DNA of 51,549 bases from positions 1 to 51,549 of the forward strand of contig CAZZKF010000009.1 in the NCBI GenBank assembly GCA_964654995.1, given 5' to 3'. Below, in pieces: positions 34,119 to 41,648 of this stretch; position 1 is the first letter of the stretch; each line of letters begins with the position of its first letter. The position numbers and the translations under genes are program-made. The notes beneath the pieces were generated by a model. The model saw nothing but the letters and a program-made list of their open reading frames with translations, searched no databases and had not been told where the DNA came from. The DNA comes from CAZZKF01 sp964654995. GTDB lineage: Bacteria; Pseudomonadota; Alphaproteobacteria; CAZZKF01.

Positions 34119-34532
34119 ATGGGTAATTTGCAACACAGGGAACTGACCCGCGGGCAACTGGCATCGCAAACCGGCTGCAACATCGAAACCATCCGCTATT
34201 ACGAAAACGTCGGGCTGATGCCGCCGGCCCGGCGCACCGCCAATGGCTATCGCATCTACGGGCCGGCGGATGTGCAGCGGCTCAATTTCATCCTCCGGTG
34301 CCGCCGGCTCGGGCTGCCTTTGGATGGCGTTCGCGACCTTCTCGCCTTTGTTGACGACAACACCTACACCTGCGCCGATATCAAGCGCCTGGTTGCCGGG
34401 CATCTGCGCCAGGTTCGGGCGCGCATCGCCGAGCTTGAAACCATGCAGGCGAGCCTCGAGCGGCTGATCGGCGCCTGCACCGGCGAGGCGGCGCCGAGCT
34501 GCGCGATTATCGAAGAACTGCTTTTCGAATAG
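34119..34532 (+). CDS. merR: Mercury-responsive MerR regulator
   Basis: A 137-residue MerR-family activator. The winged helix (about 8-76) contains ETIRYYENVGLMPP, followed by the dimerisation helix and the metal site C85, C120 and C128, which matches the three mercury-binding cysteines of Tn501 MerR (C82, C117, C126). The last two are eight residues apart here instead of nine. It would bind the dyad at 34074-34088, repress the mer promoter and activate it when Hg2+ binds. Confidence 0.92.
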   Translation: MGNLQHRELTRGQLASQTGCNIETIRYYENVGLMPPARRTANGYRIYGPADVQRLNFILRCRRLGLPLDGVRDLLAFVDDNTYTCADIKRLVAGHLRQVRARIAELETMQASLERLIGACTGEAAPSCAIIEELLFE

Positions 34533-34592
34533 GGGCTGGCGGTCAGGCGCGGCCGCCGTGACGCCCCGCCCATCGGGCCGGGACCTGGCCCG

Positions 34593-36020
34593 TTACCGAC
34601 GCGTGGTCTTGGCTGAGGGTGGTGGCGGCAGCGGGCCGATCACCGTCTCGATTGCATCGGCCAGCGACAAGAGGGTCCGGTCGGAACCGGCCGGCCCGTC
34701 GAGTTCCAGGCCGATCGGCAGGCCTTGCGCCGACAGGCCGATGGGGATGCTGACGCCCGGCAATCCGACATTGCTGGCCGGATCGGTGTTGCGGAGATAG
34801 GTGGCGAAGGTCGAAACCTGACGCCCGTTGAGCTCGGTGGTCTCATCCTCGCCGATCCGGCAAGCCGGCAGCGGTGTCGTCGGGAAGACGATGGCGTCGA
34901 GCCGGTTGCGGCTGAAATGATCCTGATAGGCGCGCTTGAGAGCGGGCCTGTGCTCATTCACGACGTCGCGATAGTCCTGCTCGGAGACGGGCGCCTCTTC
35001 GACGGCAATCTTGAACAGCGCCTTGACGTCGGCGCTGCCGATCTCATCGATGACTTGCTCGAAGGTGCCGGCGAATTCTGTGGCCGCAAGATAGGCCGGC
35101 AGATCGCGCAGAACTTCATAAAAGCACACGGGAATGCTGACGATCGCGGTCAGCGCGGCGACATCGGACATGTCGATCTCGATGAGCGCGGCGCCAAGCT
35201 CGTCAAGCACGGCAAGGACACGCGTGATCGCCCGCTCGGTCTCAGGATGAAGATCTTGGTAAAACGGCGTGCGTGGAATCCCGAGCCGGATGTGTCGCCA
35301 GTCGACGGCGTCAAGCTCGGGGCCGGCGCCGGTGATGACGCTGTCCAGCAGCGCCAGGTCGGCGACGGTCCGGGCCATCGGGCCGATGGTGTCCCGGCTG
35401 TGCGAAATCGGCACCACACCGTCGGCCGGATAACGGCCCAGCGTCGGGCGCAGGCCGGTGATCCCGCAAAGAGCGGCGGGAATGCGGACCGAGCCGCCGG
35501 TATCGGACCCGAGGCCGGCCGGCACCATGCGGGCGGCAATCGCCACTGCCACGCCACCGCTGGAGCCGCCGGGAATACGGGTCGGATCATAGGGGTTGCG
35601 GGCCGGGCCGAAAACCGCATTGTTGGTGGTAATCCCGAAGGCCAGTTCATGCAGATTGGCCTTGCCGGCAATCAGCGCCCCGGCGTCGCGCAGACGGTCG
35701 ACGGCAGTGGCGGATCTGGACACCACATGATCCTTGAGTGCCGCCGTGCCGCCGGACGTCGGCCAGCCGGCGATATCGATATTGTCCTTGATCGCCAGCG
35801 GCACCCCGAACAGCGGCTGGTTCGGGCGCGCATTGGGCGCTTGCGCATCAAGCGCGCGCGCCGTCGCCATCAGCGCCTCGGGCCGCGAGCATATGAAGGC
35901 GTTCAGATGCGCTCCGGCCTCCATCCGGTCGACCACTTGCCGGGCAATGTCGCTCACTGTTAGGCCGCCCGTATCGAGCAGCGCGACAAGCTCAGTCACC
36001 GTGAGGTCGGGGATGTCCAT
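34593..36020 (-). CDS. Amidase-signature family hydrolase
   Basis: A 475-residue cytoplasmic amidase. The Ser-cisSer-Lys triad can be placed in VPLAIKDNIDIAG (lysine), GGSSGGVAVAIAAR (cis-serine) and GSDTGGSVRIPAALCG (nucleophile serine). The family hydrolyses amides of many kinds and the substrate cannot be predicted. ATG 36020 is chosen since MDIPDLTVTELVALLD is a natural amidase start; an upstream ATG at 36071 adds 17 residues. It is the last of four minus-strand genes (SDR, SDR, radical SAM, amidase), 70 bases after the radical SAM gene, and is convergent with merR. Confidence 0.88.
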   Translation of the reverse strand: MDIPDLTVTELVALLDTGGLTVSDIARQVVDRMEAGAHLNAFICSRPEALMATARALDAQAPNARPNQPLFGVPLAIKDNIDIAGWPTSGGTAALKDHVVSRSATAVDRLRDAGALIAGKANLHELAFGITTNNAVFGPARNPYDPTRIPGGSSGGVAVAIAARMVPAGLGSDTGGSVRIPAALCGITGLRPTLGRYPADGVVPISHSRDTIGPMARTVADLALLDSVITGAGPELDAVDWRHIRLGIPRTPFYQDLHPETERAITRVLAVLDELGAALIEIDMSDVAALTAIVSIPVCFYEVLRDLPAYLAATEFAGTFEQVIDEIGSADVKALFKIAVEEAPVSEQDYRDVVNEHRPALKRAYQDHFSRNRLDAIVFPTTPLPACRIGEDETTELNGRQVSTFATYLRNTDPASNVGLPGVSIPIGLSAQGLPIGLELDGPAGSDRTLLSLADAIETVIGPLPPPPSAKTTRR

Positions 36021-36090
36021 GACCGGTTGAGGCGTGCCTTGCAAGTGATGGCCGGTGCGGCAACACGGCACTGCCCGGCGAGGTTTCCGG

Positions 36091-37362
36091 TCAATGCACG
36101 AGGCGCGGTGACGGGGAGTCTGGGGACCGCTCGGCGCAGGCCCTGGGCACGGTCTCGACGAAGGTTCCGTACTGGTTGAGCTCCTCGAGACGGCAGCTCC
36201 ACACCAGCTTGCCGTCGTGCACCGTCATGTCGGGGCAGCCGTCGCACATGTCCTGGCGACCGTCGGCCTCGAAATTGACCGGCTGGATGATCATGATGCT
36301 CTGCAGGCGGGCCTTGCGGAAAAGGGTGCGCGGATCGGCCAGCATCCGGCCCATCAGCCGGAAGAACAGCCGCCGCATGTGCCGGTCGGCGATGCCGCCG
36401 AGGAAAGCGCACAGCTTTCCCAGCCCGGTGCTGCCCGGCGCCGCATAGGCCAGATAGGTGCCGGTGAACAGGTGGGTGAGCGTCTGCACCAGCTCCATGA
36501 ATTTGGGCGAGACGAAGCCGACGGTCTTGCCGTCAAGGACGATCCGGTTGGCGAGCAGCCATTTCAGGGAATCCGGGTTGGCGGTGCCGTTGAGATAGGC
36601 GGCCGGCTCGTACAGCGGATCGACCTCGCGGATCCTGGCCACCACGTCCTCGGCGAACACGCTGACCGAACCGCCCCACTCGGTCTCCTTGTAGGTCGAG
36701 CCGAAATTGATCAGCTTGCCGTTGGCGTAATAGTCGAATTCGCCGGTCAGCGCCGGTGAGCGGAACAGGATGAAGACCATGGTGTGCACGATATCGGCGT
36801 GCCTTGCGGCCCAGTCCACGAGGTTGGGAACCTCGGGCAGGGTCTTTTCCGTCACCGTCGCATTGAACGAACAGCAAAGCCCGCCGACCCGGGCCAGCAT
36901 CTCGGCATAGTGAAGCCGCACCTCGTTGAGTTCGGTTTCGGTCTTCGCCTTGACCCTGGGGCGTTTCTGGCTGGTATCGATGTGAAAAGTGAAGCCGAAG
37001 GCGCCAGCCCGCTTGAGATCCCTCAGGAGCGGCTCTGTGAGCGCCACGCCGTTGGTGTTGATGATCGGCTTCCAGCCCATGTCCTTCACCATTCTCACCA
37101 GCTCGACAATGTCCGGGTAGACCAGCGGATCGCCGCCGGCGATGCTCATGCAGTCGCTCTTGCGCAGTTTCCTGAACACTTCAAGCTCGGCGCGCACCTC
37201 GTCGAGCGTCTTGTGGACGGGGTTTTCGAGATCCCGGTAGCAACCTTCGCAGCGAAGATTGCATTTGGTTGTCGGCTCCAGCCAGGAAATGCCGTTGTCG
37301 GCATAATTCCAGGGAAGCCGGTAGTAGGCGTTGTGGTCGAGCGTGAGAGCCATGTCGAACAC
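36091..37362 (-). CDS. Radical SAM enzyme with C-terminal cysteine motif
   Basis: A 423-residue radical SAM protein. The cluster motif is C34-x3-C38-x2-C41 (TTKCNLRCEGCYRD) and a GGDP variant of the SAM-contact GGEP lies at about 76-79. A second cysteine set, C373-x2-C376 and C390, follows a membrane-like amphipathic region (about 283-345), which suggests an auxiliary Fe-S site as in SPASM/Twitch enzymes. Overall it recalls HpnH-like and other lipid or cofactor enzymes, but I cannot name the reaction. ATG 37353, three codons in, is an alternative start. It follows the SDR at 37380 by 17 bases. Confidence 0.85.
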   Translation of the reverse strand: MFDMALTLDHNAYYRLPWNYADNGISWLEPTTKCNLRCEGCYRDLENPVHKTLDEVRAELEVFRKLRKSDCMSIAGGDPLVYPDIVELVRMVKDMGWKPIINTNGVALTEPLLRDLKRAGAFGFTFHIDTSQKRPRVKAKTETELNEVRLHYAEMLARVGGLCCSFNATVTEKTLPEVPNLVDWAARHADIVHTMVFILFRSPALTGEFDYYANGKLINFGSTYKETEWGGSVSVFAEDVVARIREVDPLYEPAAYLNGTANPDSLKWLLANRIVLDGKTVGFVSPKFMELVQTLTHLFTGTYLAYAAPGSTGLGKLCAFLGGIADRHMRRLFFRLMGRMLADPRTLFRKARLQSIMIIQPVNFEADGRQDMCDGCPDMTVHDGKLVWSCRLEELNQYGTFVETVPRACAERSPDSPSPRLVH

Positions 37363-37379
37363 CCTTTTTGTTGCCGTTG

Positions 37380-38306
37380 TCAGATGGCGTCAATGAACTT
37401 CATGAAGGCCTGGCGTGCATCATATCTCGGCTTGAAGCCGAAATGCCGGCGGAATTCGGTGGCATCGATAATGATCGGATTCCTGATGAAGCGCAGCGTC
37501 GTGGCGCTGACCGGAGAGACCCCCAGCCACTTGCCCAGCGTTGCCAGCGCCGCCAGCAGGCGGAAGGGAAGCAGAATGATCCTCTTGTTCATCAGCTGGG
37601 CCAGCTCGGGGTAGGTGAGGGTGCCGTCTGCGGCGACGTTGAAAACCCCTTCACCCTCGCCGGTGGCGGCCAGGTAGAAGGCCTCCACGGCATCGTCCTC
37701 GTGGATGAGCTGAATCGGAACCGGCCTGCCCCTGATGAAGATCAGCACCTTTTCCTTGAGCGACTGGCCGGTCGGATTGTTGATGTGGGGGCCGATCAGG
37801 ACGCAGGGCCGCAGTATGACCGCCTTGATTTGCGGATGATCGCGCAGGAACGCCTCGGTCAGCCTTTCCTGCTCGGCCTTGTGCCTGGAGTAGTAGAAGA
37901 AGTCGTTGGCCCGGAGCGGCTGCGGCTCGCGGATCGGCACCGGATTGTCGGGGTGGCTGCCATAGGCGGCGGCGCTCGAGGCCAGCACGAAACGGCGGAC
38001 CCCGGCCTCGCCGAGCGCCCGCAGGACGTTCCGGGTGCCCCCTATGTTGACCGATTCGGCTTCGCGCGCATCCCCCTCGGGCAGGGTATAGAAGGCCAGA
38101 TGAACGACCACATCGACGGCTTCCGCCCTGAGGATGTCGGCAATCTCCGGATCCCGGATATCCCTTTCGAAAAAGATGACACCGCTATCCTCCGGCGGCG
38201 GCGTTACGTCGATGCCCAGCACCCGGTTGCCGGGATCGTCTGCCAGCCGCCTGGCCAGCAGGCTGCCGATATATCCGGAAACACCGGTTATGCAGTATGT
38301 CGTCAT
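37380..38306 (-). CDS. Extended SDR / NAD-dependent epimerase-dehydratase, copy 1
   Basis: A 308-residue NAD(P)-dependent extended short-chain dehydrogenase. The dinucleotide motif GVSGYIGSLLA begins at residue 8 and the catalytic Tyr-x3-Lys is in FYYSRHKAE. It is in the WcaG/UDP-galactose epimerase-like group that covers sugar epimerases and 3-beta-hydroxysteroid dehydrogenases. ATG 38306 places the nucleotide motif properly; an ATG at 38360 would add 18 residues. The substrate is unknown; the neighbour upstream encodes a second, distinct SDR. Confidence 0.85.
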   Translation of the reverse strand: MTTYCITGVSGYIGSLLARRLADDPGNRVLGIDVTPPPEDSGVIFFERDIRDPEIADILRAEAVDVVVHLAFYTLPEGDAREAESVNIGGTRNVLRALGEAGVRRFVLASSAAAYGSHPDNPVPIREPQPLRANDFFYYSRHKAEQERLTEAFLRDHPQIKAVILRPCVLIGPHINNPTGQSLKEKVLIFIRGRPVPIQLIHEDDAVEAFYLAATGEGEGVFNVAADGTLTYPELAQLMNKRIILLPFRLLAALATLGKWLGVSPVSATTLRFIRNPIIIDATEFRRHFGFKPRYDARQAFMKFIDAI

Positions 38307-38365
38307 GCTCCAGGCTCGATCGACTGTCAGGATTCGCCGGGGCGATCGGGAGTAACGCATGGGTT

Positions 38366-38384
38366 TCCGGATTTTATATCCGGA
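38366..38384. promoter_or_regulatory. Palindrome with a -10-like core upstream of SDR copy 1
   Basis: TCCGGAT (38366-38372) and ATCCGGA (38378-38384) form a perfect seven-pair dyad with a five-base centre. On the minus strand the centre reads TATAAA, like a -10 box, so a repressor bound here would cover a promoter for the 38306-34593 genes. No good -35 is seen. Confidence 0.4.
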
Positions 38385-38450
38385 GGCCCGAGATGTCGAA
38401 GCGGTCCGAGCCGGGTTCGGCTCGATGGCAGCGGCGATTGCCGGCTCGGC

Positions 38451-39443
38451 CTAAAGCCCGGCATAGTCGCGATACCAGGCAATGGTTCTGCGGACGCCTT
38501 CCCGGGTCGATACCGCCGGATTGTAGCCCAGTTTGCGCTTGGCCTTGTCGGTCGCGTAATGGGCGTCGGCCATGACCGCCCGGATGCGGTATTTGTTGAT
38601 CAGCGGACTGTTCTTGCGACGCAGCAGCTTGGCCCCGGTCTCGAGAACCACAGCCAGCGCCCAGGCAAGCTGCCGGGGCGCCGAAAGCCTCGGCTTGGCG
38701 CATCCCAGGTCCTCGCACATCCATTCGATGAACTGGCGCCACGTCACCATGCCGTCGTCGACGGCGTTGAAAACCTCGCCCGGGGCGTTGTCGCTGTCCC
38801 CGGCGAGCCGGATCATCTGCACCAGATTGTCGATATAGACCGGCGCCATCACATGCCTGCCGCCGTCGACATAGCAGAATTTTTCGGCCAGCAGGACCGG
38901 CGCAAGCTGCAGGGTCGTCGTGCGGTCATTGGGTCCGAACACGCCGGCAGGCCGGATTGCGGTGACGTCCAGGCCCTTGCCGTGATAGCTCAGAGCCAGC
39001 CGCTCCCCTTCCGCCTTGGTGGTGATATAGGGGTCGTCGGGGCGCGGAACCGGGGGCATGTCCTCGGTAATTCCGGTCTTGCCGGGAAAGCCGTAGACGC
39101 TCACCGAGCTGATATGAACGACGCGCTTCACGCCGCAGTCGCGCGCCACCTCGATGACGTTGCGCACGCCTTCGACGTTGACCCTGCGGAAGGTCTCCCA
39201 CGGCCCCCAGTCCGAGGAATAGCCAGCCACATGGTAGACGATGGAGACGCCTTCCATGGCGGCTCTCAGGCTGTCTCGCTGGGTGATGTCGCCGGTAACG
39301 ACCTCGAGCGGGCGGAGCGCGGCGATGAAACCGAGATCGCTCGCTGCCCTGACCAGCCCGGCCACGGTGATGCCCGAGCGGATCAGGTCGGCGCACAGAT
39401 TGCTTCCGATGAAGCCATTGGCCCCGGTGACCAGTACTTTCAC
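38451..39443 (-). CDS. Extended SDR / 3-beta-HSD-like dehydrogenase, copy 2
   Basis: A 330-residue extended SDR starting MKVLVTGANGFIGSNLC, with the nucleotide motif at 7-13. The catalytic serine lies in HISSVSVYG and the Tyr-x3-Lys in YITTKAEGE. The stretch VYHVAGYSSDWGPWETF is typical of 3-beta-hydroxysteroid dehydrogenase/isomerase-like and HpnA-like enzymes, so an alicyclic or sugar alcohol substrate is plausible. It is the first gene on the minus strand of this cluster, 144 bases before SDR copy 1, with a palindromic site in between. Confidence 0.85.
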   Translation of the reverse strand: MKVLVTGANGFIGSNLCADLIRSGITVAGLVRAASDLGFIAALRPLEVVTGDITQRDSLRAAMEGVSIVYHVAGYSSDWGPWETFRRVNVEGVRNVIEVARDCGVKRVVHISSVSVYGFPGKTGITEDMPPVPRPDDPYITTKAEGERLALSYHGKGLDVTAIRPAGVFGPNDRTTTLQLAPVLLAEKFCYVDGGRHVMAPVYIDNLVQMIRLAGDSDNAPGEVFNAVDDGMVTWRQFIEWMCEDLGCAKPRLSAPRQLAWALAVVLETGAKLLRRKNSPLINKYRIRAVMADAHYATDKAKRKLGYNPAVSTREGVRRTIAWYRDYAGL

Positions 39444-39724
39444 ATCAGCCCCGTCAATCGTGTTTCGTCGTGTCCTGTCTTTCTTGTTCGATGTCTCACG
39501 TCGGGCGGCGCTTTGCGTTCATCCACTGACATTACGCCCGCGGCCGCGGCCCGGTCGCCGGCCCGACACCCGACATGGGATCGGGTCGCCATCAAACCGG
39601 CCCACTCCGTGAATTCCCTGGTGGCTCTTAGAAGAGCATGTCATGGCCGCCCGTGCCCCACAAAAGTGTTCCACAAGCAGCCCTTTCAAATTGCCAACCA
39701 ACTGAAGCACGAAATTAAAATGGA
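39444..39724. other. Intergenic gap between SDR copy 2 and tRNA-Pro
   Basis: About 280 bases with no supported gene. It should contain the promoter of the minus-strand SDR cluster and the 3' end of the tRNA transcript, but I see no clear hexamers or terminator. Confidence 0.5.
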
Positions 39725-39801
39725 TGGTCGGGGAGAGAGGATTCGAACCTCCGGCCCCCACGTCCCGAACGTGGTGCTCTACCAGGCTGAGCTACTCCCC
39801 G
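39725..39801 (-). tRNA. tRNA-Pro (anticodon CGG)
   Basis: The minus strand folds into a complete 77-base tRNA. Acceptor stem CGGGGAG (39801-39795) pairs with CTCCCCG (39735-39729), the discriminator is A and CCA is encoded (39727-39725). The anticodon stem CCACG/CGTGG encloses TTCGGGA, giving anticodon CGG for CCG codons. The T arm contains GGTTCGAATCC. Confidence 0.97.
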
Positions 39802-39939
39802 AGGACCGATCGGGGTTATAGCGCCCTCCTGCCCAGGTCGCAAGCACGGAGCCGCCTCGCGTCGGTTTGTTTTGCCGCCGTGCGAGAAACCGCTGGCCGG
39901 TGCCGATGGGGCGTGATGGAAGCGGAGCCGGCCATGGTG

Positions 39940-40190
39940 CGCTCCCCGGACGAACCGGTCGGCGATCCGAGCGACGCGGAGGTCACCCGCTGCCGTGGAG
40001 ACGGCGTCGTTTGTTCATGTGCCATTCCGCCCACCGTCCGGGTCGGGAAGATGGCGCAGGCGATCGATGCCACGGTCGCCGACCCGCCGCCCATCGTCGC
40101 CGCCTTCAGCCGTCAGCAAAGGAGACCGGCGGCCTTGAATTCATTGCCGGGTCGCACAACTGGCCGCAGGATTTCAAGCCCCAGGCGATG
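39940..40190 (+). pseudogene. Remnant of a phytanoyl-CoA dioxygenase (PhyH)-like gene
   Basis: Two pieces in different reading frames resemble parts of PhyH-type Fe(II)/2-oxoglutarate oxygenases. An N-terminal-like piece reads DGVVCSCAIPPTVRVGKMAQ, continuing AIDATVADPPP (about 39999-40091). A second piece, with KETGGLEFIAGSHNWPQDFK (about 40119-40178), matches the late GSH metal-ligand region. The middle of the fold, some 150 residues including the HxD motif, is missing and the frames do not join, so this is a deleted and frameshifted relic. It lies directly beside tRNA-Pro. The assignment rests on remembered family patterns only. Confidence 0.5.
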
Positions 40191-40310
40191 ACCAGGGGGG
40201 GGCGGTGAACGGTGATGGTGACCGGTTTGCCGACCCCGATCTGCCCTCCGGAGGGCCAGCTGCGCGCCTGACAGCCATATGTTGCGTGTCTCCCAAGAGC
40301 ACCGGAAGAG

Positions 40311-40327
40311 TGTCGGAATTTTTTACA
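40311..40327 (+). promoter_or_regulatory. Dyad upstream of the PEP-CTERM lipase gene
   Basis: TGT-N3-AA-T-TT-N3-ACA, an imperfect 17-base palindrome with an AT-rich centre. Its centre is about 75 bases upstream of a -24/-12-like element, a distance suited to a sigma-54 activator. PEP-CTERM genes in several bacteria are controlled by the PrsK/PrsR system with RpoN; the link here is an inference. Confidence 0.4.
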
Positions 40328-40380
40328 GAATCAATCGACCACCTCGACGCGAATTGACGATTCGCGCAGGAATCCTTGGG

Positions 40381-40396
40381 TTGCATGATTCTTGCA
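40381..40396 (+). promoter_or_regulatory. Candidate sigma-54 (-24/-12) promoter
   Basis: TTGCATG-N4-TTGCA compared with the consensus TGGCACG-N4-TTGCW has two mismatches, one in the important GG of the -24 box. It can also be read as a direct repeat of TTGCATGA with an 11-base period. It lies about 140 bases before the lipase start. Confidence 0.4.
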
Positions 40397-40534
40397 TGAA
40401 TTCCTGGTGAAAACAGAACAGGCAGGCGATCGGGGCCCTCCCGGTCGCGGATCAGGTCGACGATGGCTTTCGGATTGGGGTGTTCCGAAAGATATCGGGA
40501 GCGGCTTGGTGCCGGTTTCAGGGCAGGGAGACCT

Positions 40535-41515
40535 ATGAGAATGATGAGGATTTTTGAGACTGTACGTCGTTTCGCGCTTTTGGGCGTGATTTTTGCGGCG
40601 CTGACTGCCACCGCCACAGCCACCCCGAACAAAGTCGTGGTGTTTGGCGACAGTCTGTCGGATTCGGGCAATGTATCTCTGTTCACCGGCGGCGCCATAC
40701 CGCTGTCGCCGCCCTATTACATGGGACGGTTTTCGAACGGTCCCAATTATGCCGATGGCCTGGCCGCCAGCTATGGCCTGCCGCTTGGACCGTCGCTGGC
40801 CGGTGGCACCAACTTCGCCTGGGGTGGGGCGCGGGCCGGCTCTTCGGGCATCGTGCCGAGCCTGCCGTCGCAGCTTCTCAGCTATTTTGCGGTGACCGGC
40901 GGGTCGGCCGGCGGCGGTGCCCTTTACGTCGTCTTCGGCGGCGGCAACGACTTGCGCGACGCCCTTGACGTGGCCGGCGGCGGCGGCGATCCGATGCCGA
41001 TCATCGCGGGCGCGGTCGATGCCATCGCCGGCATGCTCGCGGATCTGGCGGAAGCCGGCGCCCGCAAGCTGCTGGTCCCCAACGTGCCCAATATCGGCGT
41101 GATTCCGGAGGTCACCAGCCAGGAGGACGTGTTCCCCGGGCTGTCGGCCCTGGCGACGTCGCTGTCGGTGGCGTTCAACGATGCCCTGTCGGCCGCACTG
41201 GACGGATTTCAGGCCGTATACTCGGATGTCTTTCTGGCGCGGCTCGATACCTTCAGCCTGGTCAACGACATTGTCGGCAATCCCGGCGCCTATGGCCTCA
41301 CCAACGTCACCGATCCATGTCTGGACACGGACACGCTGACGATTTGCTCGGACCCCGATTCCTATCTCTTCTGGGACAGCATTCATCCGACGACGGTGGT
41401 CCACGGCTTTTTGGCCGAAGCCGCCCGCGAGGCGATCCCGGAGCCGGCGACGCTGGCGCTTTTCGCCTTCGGCCTTCTTGGTGTCGGCGCGGTGCGCCGG
41501 CGCCGGCAGGGGTAA
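40535..41515 (+). CDS. GDSL/SGNH lipase-esterase with PEP-CTERM anchor
   Basis: A 326-residue exported hydrolase. After a signal peptide (about 1-30) comes the GDSL motif VVVFGDSLSDSGN with nucleophile S40, the block III NFAWGGARAG, the GxND motif FGGGNDL, and the catalytic D-x2-H in WDSIHPTTV. The C-terminus is a textbook PEP-CTERM tail: PEP motif in IPEPATLALFAFGLLGVGA, followed by RRRRQG. Such proteins are processed by an exosortase (EpsH) that must be encoded elsewhere. ATG 40535 follows GGGAG; the upstream in-frame opening is not part of the signal peptide. Confidence 0.92.
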   Translation: MRMMRIFETVRRFALLGVIFAALTATATATPNKVVVFGDSLSDSGNVSLFTGGAIPLSPPYYMGRFSNGPNYADGLAASYGLPLGPSLAGGTNFAWGGARAGSSGIVPSLPSQLLSYFAVTGGSAGGGALYVVFGGGNDLRDALDVAGGGGDPMPIIAGAVDAIAGMLADLAEAGARKLLVPNVPNIGVIPEVTSQEDVFPGLSALATSLSVAFNDALSAALDGFQAVYSDVFLARLDTFSLVNDIVGNPGAYGLTNVTDPCLDTDTLTICSDPDSYLFWDSIHPTTVVHGFLAEAAREAIPEPATLALFAFGLLGVGAVRRRRQG

Positions 41516-41550
41516 GCGAGCGGCGTTTCCTGCTGAACTTTTCGATGAAA

Positions 41551-41574
41551 GCCCCGCTTCGGCGGGGCTTTTTT
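41551..41574. terminator. Rho-independent terminator after the lipase gene
   Basis: GCCCCGC (41551-41557) and GCGGGGC (41562-41568) enclose a TTCG tetraloop and are followed by six T residues. An A-rich stretch precedes the stem, so it may work in both directions. Confidence 0.9.
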
Positions 41575-41648
41575 CATGCCCCATCGCCGCCCCATTCGGT
41601 CGAAAGCGGTTGATTGCGCACCGGGCTTTGGTGAGGATGGTCACCGCC

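Noticed and set aside
37368..39821. An 817-codon open frame opposite both SDR genes
   Set aside because: Same reasoning: antisense to two well-recognised SDRs, no domain, and its end runs through the tRNA gene.
40381..40399. Simple tandem repeat or start of a CRISPR-like array
   Set aside because: Only two copies of an eight-base word occur, with no further units; a promoter reading fits better.
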